A stretch of DNA of 44,621 nucleotides from an uncultured Kiritimatiellota bacterium (GTDB lineage Bacteria > Verrucomicrobiota > Kiritimatiellia > RFP12 > DVOR01). The stretch is from positions 1 to 44,621 of the forward strand of contig CALXSF010000016.1 in NCBI GenBank assembly GCA_944391055.1. Reading direction: 5' to 3'. The notes beneath the pieces were generated by a model. That model was not told where the DNA came from and did no database searches. It was given only the letters and a program-made list of their open reading frames with translations. Positions 24,199-32,530 of the stretch are shown in pieces. The stretch's first letter is position 1; each line of letters opens with the position of its first letter. The position numbers and the translations under genes are program-made.

Positions 24199-25245
24199 TT
24201 AGGGTTGCGGCGGCGGGGGGAGCCCGCGGAGGGCGGCCTCGGCGCGGAGGCGGTCGCCGGCCTCGCCCTCAAGGGTGGCGTTGTCGCGGATGTGCCGGGC
24301 CTGGGCGCGGGCGGCCTCGGCGTCGCCCATGCGCAGGGCGCGGTCGAGGCCGTCGAACCAATCGTCGAGCTGGCGGCGGCGGCGCTCGGCCAGGGCCTGG
24401 AAGCGCGCGGCCTCGGGGGAGTCGAGGAGCCGATCCTCCTCGCGGATGGAGGCGTAGAGGCGCAGGGCCTTGCGGTGGTGCGCCAAGGCGGGGACGAGGG
24501 CGCCGCGCCCGGCGGCGGCGAGGGCGGCGGCGCGTTCGCGGGCGGCCTCCTCGGCGATGGCGCGCGTCCGTTCGAAGGTGAGGGCGTTGGTGTCGATGAC
24601 GGGGCGGTCGAAGCCGTCGCGCAGCCCCTCGGGGAGGGTGACGGCCCCGCCGACGGCCGTGAGGAGGGGGCCGAGCGGCGGGGAGCCGGCGCCGCCGCGA
24701 TGCCCCCAGAAGAGGTATTCCACGTCGCCGACATAGAAGAGGACGCCCTCGCCGTGGTCGTCGTCGGCGTCGAAGAAGAAGTGCGCGGCGGTGACGCCGG
24801 CGCGGTAGGGGCGGGTCTCGACGCCCAGGATCCGGACCGATTGCGCGCGCCCGAGGAAGGCCGCGTGGGAGGCGGTGAGCTTGGTGGCCAGGACGGCGGG
24901 GGAGAGGTCGAGCGCGCGCGCGGCGAGCGCGGGGGCGCGGGTGGATTGGAGGAGGGCGACGGCGCCCTCGCCCTCGGGGCGCTCGCGCAGGAGGATGGCC
25001 TGGGTGGCGCCCTCGTCCAAGACGGCGTGGGCGCCCCAGGCGGGGTCTGGGCTGACGGCGAGATGGTCGGTGGCCAAGGTGTAGGGGAGGGGCTCGGCGA
25101 GGGCGGCGCGCAGGTCGCGGACGCGGCCCCATTGGAGGTAGAGCGCGAGGGCGAGGAGGAACGCGGCCGCGAGGAGCGCGCAGCCGATGAGATGGCGCTG
25201 GCCATGGAGGGTGAAGGGCAGGATGGGGCGTTCGTGCTTGGCCAT
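24199..25245 (-). CDS. Uncharacterised single-pass membrane protein in the long Tad operon
   Basis: A 348-residue protein of unknown function. The cytoplasmic N-terminus is short, residues about 19-38 form a membrane helix, and a periplasmic alpha/beta domain follows (residues about 45-210, including SVRILGVETRPYRAG and a DADDDHGEGVLFYVGDVEYLFWG segment). The last 110 residues are helical. No known Tad component matches. It starts eight bases after the tadC stop and is followed after 14 bases by the FHA-like gene, so it belongs to the operon. The acidic DADDDHG stretch could bind a metal; that is a guess. Confidence 0.65.
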   Translation of the reverse strand: MAKHERPILPFTLHGQRHLIGCALLAAAFLLALALYLQWGRVRDLRAALAEPLPYTLATDHLAVSPDPAWGAHAVLDEGATQAILLRERPEGEGAVALLQSTRAPALAARALDLSPAVLATKLTASHAAFLGRAQSVRILGVETRPYRAGVTAAHFFFDADDDHGEGVLFYVGDVEYLFWGHRGGAGSPPLGPLLTAVGGAVTLPEGLRDGFDRPVIDTNALTFERTRAIAEEAARERAAALAAAGRGALVPALAHHRKALRLYASIREEDRLLDSPEAARFQALAERRRRQLDDWFDGLDRALRMGDAEAARAQARHIRDNATLEGEAGDRLRAEAALRGLPPPPQP

Positions 25246-25253
25246 GGCGGCTC

Positions 25254-26144
25254 CTATCGGGAGGCGAGGAATTGGAGGACGAGGGGCGCCAGCAGGACGA
25301 TGAAGACGCCCGGCAGGATGAGCAGCAGCAGGGGGAAGGACATGTTGACGACGGCCTTCTGCGCGCGCTCCTGGGCGCGGTTGCGCGCCTGGCGGCGGAT
25401 GAGCTCGGCCGTGGAGCGGAGGTTCTCGGCGATGGAGGTGCCCATCTCCAGGGCTTGGGCCAGGGTGGTGAAGACGGCGGTGGCCTCGGGCGTGCCGACG
25501 CGCTCGGCCACGTGGTTGAGCGCCTCGGGCAGGGAGGCGCCGAAGGCGACCTCGTTGCGCAGGGTCTGGAGCTCCTCGCGCACGGGCCCGGGCTCGGCCG
25601 TCTGCGTGACGGCGACGATGCCCGAGAAGAGATCCCCGCCCGATTGGCTGATCAGGCGCATGACGTCGAGCGCGGCGGGCAGCTGGCGGACGAAGCGGCG
25701 CGTGCGCTTGGCGGCCGCGTCGCGCAGGCCGTTCTCGGGCCAGGCCCAGAGCATCGCCCCGAAGAGCGCCGCCGCCGCGGCGGTGAGCCACACGGGCGCG
25801 CCCAGCGGCGGCAGCACGGCCAGCAGGGCCAGCGTGGAGAGGGCGGGGAAGGCCCAGCGGGCGACGAAGACCTCCGCCCCCGTGGCCCCGCCCAGGAACG
25901 TGCCGCCGGCCTGCCGCACAAGCGCGTCGAGCTCGGCCAGGCGCCGGTCCAGCCCCGCGTCCAGCCCCCGCCGCCGCTCCACGAAGAGCGCCAGGAAGGC
26001 CAGGAGCTGGCCGAGCGCGGGGCGCGAGGCGCCGGCCTCGGCGATGCCGGCGCGGGCGCGGAGGAGCGCGCGGGCGGCGGCGTGGGCCAGAAGGGCGGCG
26101 GCGAGGGCCCCGGCGCCCAGCCCAAGGAGCAGGTCGGCCCTCAT
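25254..26144 (-). CDS. tadC: TadC-like inner-membrane protein (long Tad locus)
   Basis: A 296-residue type II secretion F-domain protein with an N-terminal membrane helix, a central hydrophobic pair around residues 95-130, the F domain (LPAALDVMRLISQSGGDLFSG; LAQALEMGTSIAENLR) and a C-terminal membrane segment (FPLLLLILPGVFIVLLAP). It is the paralogue of the protein encoded at 13766-14653. It forms the pilus platform with TadB. The ATG overlaps the tadB stop (ATGA). Confidence 0.87.
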   Translation of the reverse strand: MRADLLLGLGAGALAAALLAHAAARALLRARAGIAEAGASRPALGQLLAFLALFVERRRGLDAGLDRRLAELDALVRQAGGTFLGGATGAEVFVARWAFPALSTLALLAVLPPLGAPVWLTAAAAALFGAMLWAWPENGLRDAAAKRTRRFVRQLPAALDVMRLISQSGGDLFSGIVAVTQTAEPGPVREELQTLRNEVAFGASLPEALNHVAERVGTPEATAVFTTLAQALEMGTSIAENLRSTAELIRRQARNRAQERAQKAVVNMSFPLLLLILPGVFIVLLAPLVLQFLASR

Positions 26145-27004
26145 ACGCGCACCTCCACGATCTTGCGGATCCAGAGGTAGGCCAGCGCCTGCATCGCCGT
26201 CATCGCCAGGAGCGTGGCCAGCCCCGCGCCCGTCTGGAAGAGCGGCAGGACGACCTCGCGCCGGACGAGCAGGAGGATGAGCAGGAGCGCGAAGGGCAGG
26301 CAGCTCATCACCAGCGCTTGCATCCGCCCCTCGGTGGTCATCGCGCGCAGCTCCGCCTCGAAGGCCAGGTTGTCGCGGATGAGGGCCGAGAGCATCGCGT
26401 AGCTCTCGGCCAGGTTGCCGCCGTGCGCGACGCCGATCTTGGAGGCGATGACGACCATGCGGACCTCCGGGATGGGGAGGCGCTCGCCGAAGTTCTCGAA
26501 GGCCGTCCCGATGGAATAGCCCAGGCGCGTGTCGCAGAGGATGCGGGCGAACTCGGCGGCGATGTGCCCCGGGAACCGGCGCAGGTTCCGGGCCAGGGCC
26601 TGGGGCAGGGTGAGGCCGGCGCGGATGGCGTTGGCCAGCATGTCCAGCGCGTCGGGCAGCTCGGCGCGCAGGCGCTCCCGCCGGCGCGCGGCCAGCCGCC
26701 GCAGGATCAGCCCCGGCAGGAGGAGCGCCGCCGCCGCGCAGAGGCAGAGGAAGAGCAGCAGCGCGCCGGGCTTGCCGGCCATCAGCACCGCGCCGAGGAG
26801 GAAGAGGGCGATGGCGCCGACGGCGACGCCTTGGCGGACGGCCTGGACGGGGAGGGCCTCGGCGGCGGCCGCCCGGGCGGCCAGCTCATCCTCGTCCCCC
26901 CGGGCGGCGGCGCGGGCGGCGAGGAGGCCCCGCACCGCCAGCCCCACGAGAAGCGCGGCGCACAGGCCGCAGGCGTAGGCCAAAAGCAGGTCAGGGCTCG
27001 TCAT
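26141..27004 (-). CDS. tadB: TadB-like inner-membrane protein (long Tad locus)
   Basis: A 287-residue type II secretion F-domain protein. N-terminal and central membrane helices are followed by the cytoplasmic F domain (LPDALDMLANAIRAGLTLPQAL; SKIGVAHGGNLAESYAMLSALIRDN) and two C-terminal membrane helices. This is the TadB half of the platform. The start lies 14 bases inside the end of the ATPase gene, so the two are tightly coupled. It corresponds to 14663-15547 in the short locus. Confidence 0.9.
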   Translation of the reverse strand: MTSPDLLLAYACGLCAALLVGLAVRGLLAARAAARGDEDELAARAAAAEALPVQAVRQGVAVGAIALFLLGAVLMAGKPGALLLFLCLCAAAALLLPGLILRRLAARRRERLRAELPDALDMLANAIRAGLTLPQALARNLRRFPGHIAAEFARILCDTRLGYSIGTAFENFGERLPIPEVRMVVIASKIGVAHGGNLAESYAMLSALIRDNLAFEAELRAMTTEGRMQALVMSCLPFALLLILLLVRREVVLPLFQTGAGLATLLAMTAMQALAYLWIRKIVEVRV

Positions 27005-28604
27005 CGGGCGCCTCGCCGAAAAGGGTGGTGTCGAAGGGGACGCCGCGGAGGGCGAACTCCCCCAGGAAGGTGGGCCGCCCCACGGCCGCGTGCGCGCCGA
27101 GCACCTGGCGCGTCCTCGGGTCCACCCCGCGCTGGCGGAAGGCGAAGAGGTCGCGCAGGCGCGGCTGCCCCCGCTCGTCCAGGCCGAGGACCTCGGTGAC
27201 GGCGGTGACCTTGCGCGAGCCGTCGGAGAGGCGGGCGGTCTGGACGATGAGGTTGACGGCGGAGACGATCTGGGCGCGGATGGCCGAGAGCGGCAGATCC
27301 ATGCCGGCCATCAGGCAGAGCGTCTCCAGGCGGGCGACGGTGTCGCGCGGGCTGTTGGCGTGGACGGTGGTGAGCGAGCCGTCGTGGCCGGTGTTCATGG
27401 CCTGGAGCATGTCGAGCGCCTCGCCGCCGCGGCACTCGCCCACGACGATGCGGTCGGGGCGCATGCGCAGGGCGTTGGCCACGAGGGCGCGGATGGGGAC
27501 GGCGCCCTTGCCCTCGGCGTTGGCGGGGCGGGCCTCCATGCGCACCACGTGGTCTTGCTGGAGCTTCAGCTCCAGGGAGTCCTCGATGGTCACGATGCGC
27601 TCGCCGCCGCCGATGCAGAGGGAGATGGCGTTGAGGAGGGAGGTCTTGCCGCTGCCGGTGCCGCCGGAGACGACGATGTTCTTGCGCAGGGCCACGGAGG
27701 CCTCGATGAAGCGGGCCATGCCCGGGGTCATCGAGCCGATGGAGATGAGCTTGTCGAGCGTGAAGAGGGATTTGCCGAACTTGCGGATGGTGAGGCACGC
27801 GCCGTCGGGCGTGATGGGGGGGATGACGGCGTTCACGCGGCTGCCGTCGGCCAGGCGCGCGTCGACCAGGGGCGAGGATTCGTCGATGCGCCGGCCGATG
27901 GGGGTGACGATGCGCTCGATCACGCGGATGAGGTGCCCCGGGTCGCGGAAATGGCGCGTGGTGAGGGTGAGCTTGCCGGCGCGCTCCACGTAGATGCGCC
28001 GGTGGTCGACGACCATGATCTCGGTGACGGACTCGTCGGCGATGAGGGGCTCCAGCGGCCCCAGGCGGAGCATGTCCTCGACCGTCTCGGCGCGGAGCTC
28101 GGCGAGGGCCTCGTCGGGGAGGCCGGCCAGCTGCGGGGGGCGCTCGCGGATCGTCTCGTCGAGGAAGCCGACCACGCGCCGCTCCAGCTCGGCGTCGGCC
28201 ACGGCCTCGGCGCCGCCGATCTCCTGGGAGAGGCGGAAGAGGGCGCGCTCGTAGAGCCAGTCGCGCGCCAGGTCGCGGCGGCTGGCGTGGCCGGCGGGCG
28301 CGCCGCATTCGGCCTCGAAGGCGAAGCCGCGCACCTTGAGGGCGACGCGCCCGGCGATGGGGAGCTTGGCGGCGCGCCGGCCGCCGTCGGCCTCCAGCGA
28401 GCCGTCGCCCGTGAGCTCCTCCGCCCACCACAGGCTGCCGCCGGGGACAAGGCGGAGCTGGCGCGCCGCGAGGCCGAAGGCGGCCTCGGCCACCACCACG
28501 TCGCAGGCCGGGGCGCTGCCCAGATAGAAGCATTCGCCGGGCTTGCCCGAGGGCTTGAGGGTGGCGATGCGTTTGCCTTCGCGATAGAGCGCCAACGGGT
28601 TCAT
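26991..28604 (-). CDS. tadA: CpaF/TadA secretion ATPase with FHA-like N-terminus (long Tad locus)
   Basis: A 537-residue protein. The first 100 residues are beta-rich and placed like the FHA domain of the paralogue at 15544-17232, but the Arg, Ser-His and Asn-Gly binding residues are not obvious, so the domain looks degenerate. Residues about 130-515 are the CpaF/TadA ATPase with Walker A GGTGSGKTS (314-322), Walker B IVVGE and the HDGSLTTVHANSPRD box. Several ATPase blocks are nearly identical to the other copy at both DNA and protein level, which points to duplication or gene conversion. It energises pilus assembly. A 21-base gap separates it from the secretin gene. Confidence 0.9.
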   Translation of the reverse strand: MNPLALYREGKRIATLKPSGKPGECFYLGSAPACDVVVAEAAFGLAARQLRLVPGGSLWWAEELTGDGSLEADGGRRAAKLPIAGRVALKVRGFAFEAECGAPAGHASRRDLARDWLYERALFRLSQEIGGAEAVADAELERRVVGFLDETIRERPPQLAGLPDEALAELRAETVEDMLRLGPLEPLIADESVTEIMVVDHRRIYVERAGKLTLTTRHFRDPGHLIRVIERIVTPIGRRIDESSPLVDARLADGSRVNAVIPPITPDGACLTIRKFGKSLFTLDKLISIGSMTPGMARFIEASVALRKNIVVSGGTGSGKTSLLNAISLCIGGGERIVTIEDSLELKLQQDHVVRMEARPANAEGKGAVPIRALVANALRMRPDRIVVGECRGGEALDMLQAMNTGHDGSLTTVHANSPRDTVARLETLCLMAGMDLPLSAIRAQIVSAVNLIVQTARLSDGSRKVTAVTEVLGLDERGQPRLRDLFAFRQRGVDPRTRQVLGAHAAVGRPTFLGEFALRGVPFDTTLFGEAPDDEP

Positions 28605-28625
28605 GGGGCCTCCTTGCCTTGCGCC

Positions 28626-29999
28626 TCAGGGCATGGGCACGTCCACGGGGCGCGCGCGCAGGGCGTCGGCCTTGGCGCGGACGCCCTCGGTGTCCTCCAC
28701 CGCCCAGTCCACCGTCACCACCAGCAGGATTTCGCGCGAGGTGTTGTCCTGCCCCTCGCTGCCGAAGAGCCCGCCGACGAGGGGGATGCGGCTGAGGAAG
28801 GGCAGGCCGCGCTTGCTGCCGCCCTCCGTCCAATGGTTGAAGCCGGAGAGGAGGATGCTCTCGCCGGGGCGGACGATGTACTTGCTCTTGGTCTGGTAGC
28901 GGGAGACGTCGGTGTCGCCGGAGACGCTGTCGTCGATGGGCGTGCGCAGGTCCAGGTCGAACTCCAGGTTCACGGTCTTGTCGTCGAGGATCGTGGGCCT
29001 GGCCTTGATGATGTAGCCATACTCGATCTCGGTGATGCCGGTCTTGTAGAGGTCGCTCGTCTCCTTGTAGAGGGTGCCGCCGGACTGGAACTCCGCCGGC
29101 TCGCCGCTCTGGGTGGAGAGCGTGGTGGCGTAGAGCTGCTTGGCCACCTCGTTTTGCTTGAGGGTGTTGATGCGGGCGGTGAGCCCCTCGCTGCTGCTGA
29201 TGGTGCCGGAGAGGTTCTCGTGGAGGGTGTAGGTGAGGTCGAAATCCGCGCCGACGGCGTCGGAGATCTCCACGCCCAGGTTCCGCGCCAGCGTGCTGTC
29301 GTAGGAGAGGAACTCGATGCCGATGAGGATCTTCTGCTTGTAGACGCGCATGGCGCCGGTGTTCACCGTCAGCCCTGGGAACTCCGCCAGGAAGGCCTGC
29401 ACCTTCTTCCCCAGCGCGTCGATCTGCCCCTGGTCGTACATCTGCCCGGAGAGGCAGACCTCCTGCCCCACGAGCTCGGCGCGGACGCCTTCCTGGCCGT
29501 TGCGCCGCAGGAAGGCGCCCAGCAGCGCCTTCAGCGCCTCCGGCGAGACGCTCACGTGGCTGACGATCCGCTCGGGGTCCAGCGCCTGCGCCTCCTTGAC
29601 GCGCCGCAGGGCCGCCACGTCGGCGGTGGCGCCGGTGAGGATCACGCGCCCGCCCGCCACCTCGGCGCGGATCTCCGGGTCGTCGGCGAAAAGGCGCCCG
29701 AGCATCTCCCAGTAGGCGGGGCGGACCGCCACGCGCAGGGTGGCCACCGGCCCCTCGCCGCCGAAGAACGTGACCGTGGCCTCGCCCATCTGCAGGCCGG
29801 CGAGCTCCGTCTCGCCGCCCTCGCGGCAGACGGCGGAAAGGACCGCGGCGTTGGAGACGCGGGCGCGCTCGGCGCCGGGCGCCGTGAGGTAGGCCGCCTC
29901 GCCCTCATGGAGCGTCCTGGGCTCCAGCTCGCGCACGTTGGCCCGGAGGGCGCCGACGGCCAGGGCCGCGGCGGAAAGCAGCGTCAGGAATGTTCTCAT
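28626..29999 (-). CDS. cpaC: Secretin CpaC/RcpA of the Tad pilus
   Basis: A 457-residue outer-membrane secretin forming the channel through which the Flp pilus leaves the cell. It has a signal peptide (residues 1-20), an N-terminal pilus/MSHA-like domain with BON/POTRA-type repeats to about residue 190, and the secretin core from about 205. The core shows the diagnostic VRPGESILLSGF and LPFLSRIPLVGGLFGSE motifs and the closing SREILLVVTV strand. It is the only secretin in the window and may serve both Tad loci. Its start overlaps the cpaB stop (ATGA). Confidence 0.94.
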   Translation of the reverse strand: MRTFLTLLSAAALAVGALRANVRELEPRTLHEGEAAYLTAPGAERARVSNAAVLSAVCREGGETELAGLQMGEATVTFFGGEGPVATLRVAVRPAYWEMLGRLFADDPEIRAEVAGGRVILTGATADVAALRRVKEAQALDPERIVSHVSVSPEALKALLGAFLRRNGQEGVRAELVGQEVCLSGQMYDQGQIDALGKKVQAFLAEFPGLTVNTGAMRVYKQKILIGIEFLSYDSTLARNLGVEISDAVGADFDLTYTLHENLSGTISSSEGLTARINTLKQNEVAKQLYATTLSTQSGEPAEFQSGGTLYKETSDLYKTGITEIEYGYIIKARPTILDDKTVNLEFDLDLRTPIDDSVSGDTDVSRYQTKSKYIVRPGESILLSGFNHWTEGGSKRGLPFLSRIPLVGGLFGSEGQDNTSREILLVVTVDWAVEDTEGVRAKADALRARPVDVPMP

Positions 30000-30823
30000 T
30001 GCTTGGCCTCCTTCGCGCCCAGCTCCCGGATCGTGTCGCCGAAGGCCGCGCCGGGATAGACCACGTTGCGCGCGCGCTCCGTCTCCACGCGGTCGTCGCG
30101 GACGTTGCGCAGCAGATAGGTGAGCGTGCCCATCGTCCGGGCCTGCACCAAGGCCAGGGCGGCGCGGGTGGGCACGTTCAGCGTCAGCGTGCCATAGCCC
30201 TCGGCCTCCTCGCCCAGGCGGTAGGCGCGGTCGGTGGCGATGACGGGCACGTTCTGCATGATGACCATCGAGACCACGCGGTCCGCCTCGTCCTCCGCGC
30301 CCTGCCGGGGCAGCCCCAGGCGGCTCTCCGTGGCCGTGAGCACGATGTCCACGCGGCTGCCGGGGCGGATGAAGCCGCAGACGCTGCTCACCGTGTCCAC
30401 CGGCAGCGTCACCGCGCGCATCCCCTCCCCGATCAGGTCGGCCAGCGTCTCCTGCGGCTCATCCTCCACGTCGATCCAAAAGACGGGCGTGTTCGGGGCG
30501 ATGAGCCGCTTGGCCGCGTGCCCGACGAACTTGGCCTTGGCCTCCGCCAGCGCCGCCTCGAACCCGGGCTCGCCCCGCGCCGGGAGCGCCACGTGGAGGT
30601 TCGAGAGCCCCTCGGCCGGGAGCTCCGCCACGGTCAGCTGGTCGTCGCTCAGGATCGTCCCCGCCGGGATCTCCGCCGTGGCGGCGAGGACGCAGACCCG
30701 GGGCGTCTCGGGCACGGCCGTCCGCTCGCGCACGTAACGGTTGATGGCCACGATGGCGAAGAGGCCCACCAGGACCGCCGCCACGATGGCGAGTTTTGCG
30801 TTGGAACCGCTTGGGTTGCTCAT
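29996..30823 (-). CDS. cpaB: Flp pilus assembly protein CpaB/RcpC (long Tad locus)
   Basis: A 275-residue CpaB. A membrane anchor (residues about 10-27) is followed by the SAF domain (VLAATAEIPAGTILSDDQL) and the RcpC domain with VCGFIRPGSRVDIVLTATE and IMQNVPVIATD, the standard signatures. It should work with the adjacent secretin. The start is fixed by an ATGA overlap with the upstream 306-residue protein gene and a GGAG ribosome-binding site. It is the counterpart of 17251-18060. Confidence 0.92.
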   Translation of the reverse strand: MSNPSGSNAKLAIVAAVLVGLFAIVAINRYVRERTAVPETPRVCVLAATAEIPAGTILSDDQLTVAELPAEGLSNLHVALPARGEPGFEAALAEAKAKFVGHAAKRLIAPNTPVFWIDVEDEPQETLADLIGEGMRAVTLPVDTVSSVCGFIRPGSRVDIVLTATESRLGLPRQGAEDEADRVVSMVIMQNVPVIATDRAYRLGEEAEGYGTLTLNVPTRAALALVQARTMGTLTYLLRNVRDDRVETERARNVVYPGAAFGDTIRELGAKEAKQ

Positions 30824-31740
30824 GGGGTCTCCTTTCGGGGTGGACGCGCGTAAACCTCGTCGTCCGTGAAACGATAAACAAGGGCGCTGGCCCCGGCGCG
30901 GGGCCCCGGCGCGGCGCGCACGTTGCAGGCCACGTTCCGGTAAACGAAGGTGGCCGCGGCGCCGCCCGGGGGGACGCCCGCGGCGCGGAGCGCGTCCACG
31001 GGCGCCGCCTCGCGGCGCCAGCCGGCCGCGGCGGCGGCGTCGCCCACGCGCGCCAGGGCCGCGCCCGGCGCGCCCGGCGCCAGGGCGGAAAGGTAGAAGG
31101 TCGCGCCCGTGCGCCGGCGGATCAGCCGCGTGGCGAGCGCGTGCCCCTGGCAGAGCGCGCGCATCCAATGCGGCAGGCGCCGTTCGGGGCGGAGGCGCGC
31201 GGCGCTCCGCGCCATCAGGGCGAACCCGTCGGGGGCCGTCGCGAGCGACGCGGGGTCGATCGGCTCCGCGCCCGCCGTGGGGAGGAGGAAGGTCCGCACC
31301 TGGCAACCGCCGTCCGCCCGGGGCACGATCGCGACGTGCGCGAAGGCTTGCTCGGGCGTGACGTAGAGGGCGTCCCCGGCGAGGGCCAGCAGATGCGCCT
31401 GGTCGAGCGGGAGCGCGTCCGCGAGCGGCCGCCACCCCTTGGCCTCCAAGCGCGCGGCGACCTCGGCCCGGGCCTGTTCCGCGGGCATGGGCAGGGTCTC
31501 CTCCGTGCGTTCCGGGGCCAGCCCGCCCAGCGTCGTCCACAGCGCCCGGGGCACCTCGGCCGCCAAGTCGAGGGCCTTGGGCGCGGGCGCGGCGCGCGGC
31601 GCGCCCGCCGGGGCGGCGGCCGGGGGCGGCGGGGGGCGGAGCAGGTCGCGCGCCGCGAAGCGCAGCACCCACACGCCCCCGGCCACGAGGGCCAGGGCCG
31701 CGAGGAGGCGCAGCGTTTTGCGGAGGGCGGGGGGGATCAT
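30820..31740 (-). CDS. Uncharacterised membrane-anchored protein preceding cpaB (long Tad locus)
   Basis: A 306-residue protein without a recognised family. A basic N-terminus and a membrane helix (residues about 11-28) are followed by a Pro/Ala-rich linker (about 35-60) and a periplasmic domain. The C-terminal 90 residues (ALARVGDAAAAAGWRRE, then a beta-rich ending in ALVYRF) resemble the end of the 198-residue protein before cpaB in the short locus, though this copy is larger. Overlapping ATGA junctions on both sides place it firmly in the operon between a TadE-like pilin and CpaB. A conserved partner of CpaB is the simplest reading. Confidence 0.75.
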   Translation of the reverse strand: MIPPALRKTLRLLAALALVAGGVWVLRFAARDLLRPPPPPAAAPAGAPRAAPAPKALDLAAEVPRALWTTLGGLAPERTEETLPMPAEQARAEVAARLEAKGWRPLADALPLDQAHLLALAGDALYVTPEQAFAHVAIVPRADGGCQVRTFLLPTAGAEPIDPASLATAPDGFALMARSAARLRPERRLPHWMRALCQGHALATRLIRRRTGATFYLSALAPGAPGAALARVGDAAAAAGWRREAAPVDALRAAGVPPGGAAATFVYRNVACNVRAAPGPRAGASALVYRFTDDEVYARPPRKETP

Positions 31741-32516
31741 TTCAGCTTGAACTTCTTCTTGATTTTGTCGATGAGGTCGCCCGTCGCCTTGACGTAGGTG
31801 GGGCGGCGGTCGACGAAGGTCTCGCGGTTGGGCATGTAGCACCAGCGGCGCCCGGCCGTGTCGGCGGCGGTCGGCTCCTCCTGCGCCGCCAAGAGCCACG
31901 AACGGTCCCAGCCGGGGCCGGCGGCCGCGTAGAGGCTGCCGGGGAAGAGGGTCTGCGTCCGCATGGAGACGGTCGCGCCGATGGCGTAATCCGCCGCGAA
32001 CGGCTCGGTGATGTAGCGCACGCAGCGGAAGGAGACGAGGTCGAGCGCGCCTTTGAGGATGGCGCTGAAAAGGCCCATCGCCGTCTTGTTGGCGCCTTTG
32101 CGGTCGATCAGCTCGTCGCCTTTGCCGACGAGGAAGGCCCCGAGGAATTGGAAGGGCAGGGGGCGCTGCCGGAAGGCGATGTGGACCTCCTCCAGGCCGT
32201 TTGGCGTCAGCGCGGGCGCGGTGGCGGTGGCCAGGTAGCTTCGCAGGGCCGCGTAGGCGGGCGCGGGGCCGCGCACCTCGCGCGTGCCATAGGCCGTCGG
32301 CGCGCGCGACTCCACGTCCGCGGCAAAGCGCGCGCCCACCTCCAGCTGTTGGCGCACGAGCGTCAGGTGCGCCGTGTCGAGGACGAAGGCGCCCGCCGCC
32401 AGCAGCAGCGGCGCGACGAGGGCGAACTCCAGGTAGAGGGAGGCGCGCTCGCCCAGCAGACGGCGCAGGAGGCGCCGTTTGCTCCGCCGCTCGAATTCGC
32501 CTTCCGTCCCCGTCAT
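31737..32516 (-). CDS. TadE-family pseudopilin-like protein
   Basis: A 259-residue TadE-like protein. The N-terminal basic stretch and SLYLEFALVAPLLLAAGAF membrane helix (residues about 27-48) are the TadE signature, including the Glu after a small/hydrophobic run where prepilin peptidase could act. The rest is periplasmic and ends in a Lys-rich tail. TadE proteins are minor pseudopilins of the Tad system. I chose ATG 32516; an in-frame TTG at 32534 that overlaps the previous stop (TTGA) is an alternative adding six residues. Confidence 0.8.
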   Translation of the reverse strand: MTGTEGEFERRSKRRLLRRLLGERASLYLEFALVAPLLLAAGAFVLDTAHLTLVRQQLEVGARFAADVESRAPTAYGTREVRGPAPAYAALRSYLATATAPALTPNGLEEVHIAFRQRPLPFQFLGAFLVGKGDELIDRKGANKTAMGLFSAILKGALDLVSFRCVRYITEPFAADYAIGATVSMRTQTLFPGSLYAAAGPGWDRSWLLAAQEEPTAADTAGRRWCYMPNRETFVDRRPTYVKATGDLIDKIKKKFKLK

Positions 32517-32530
32517 GCGCGCGTCGCCCC

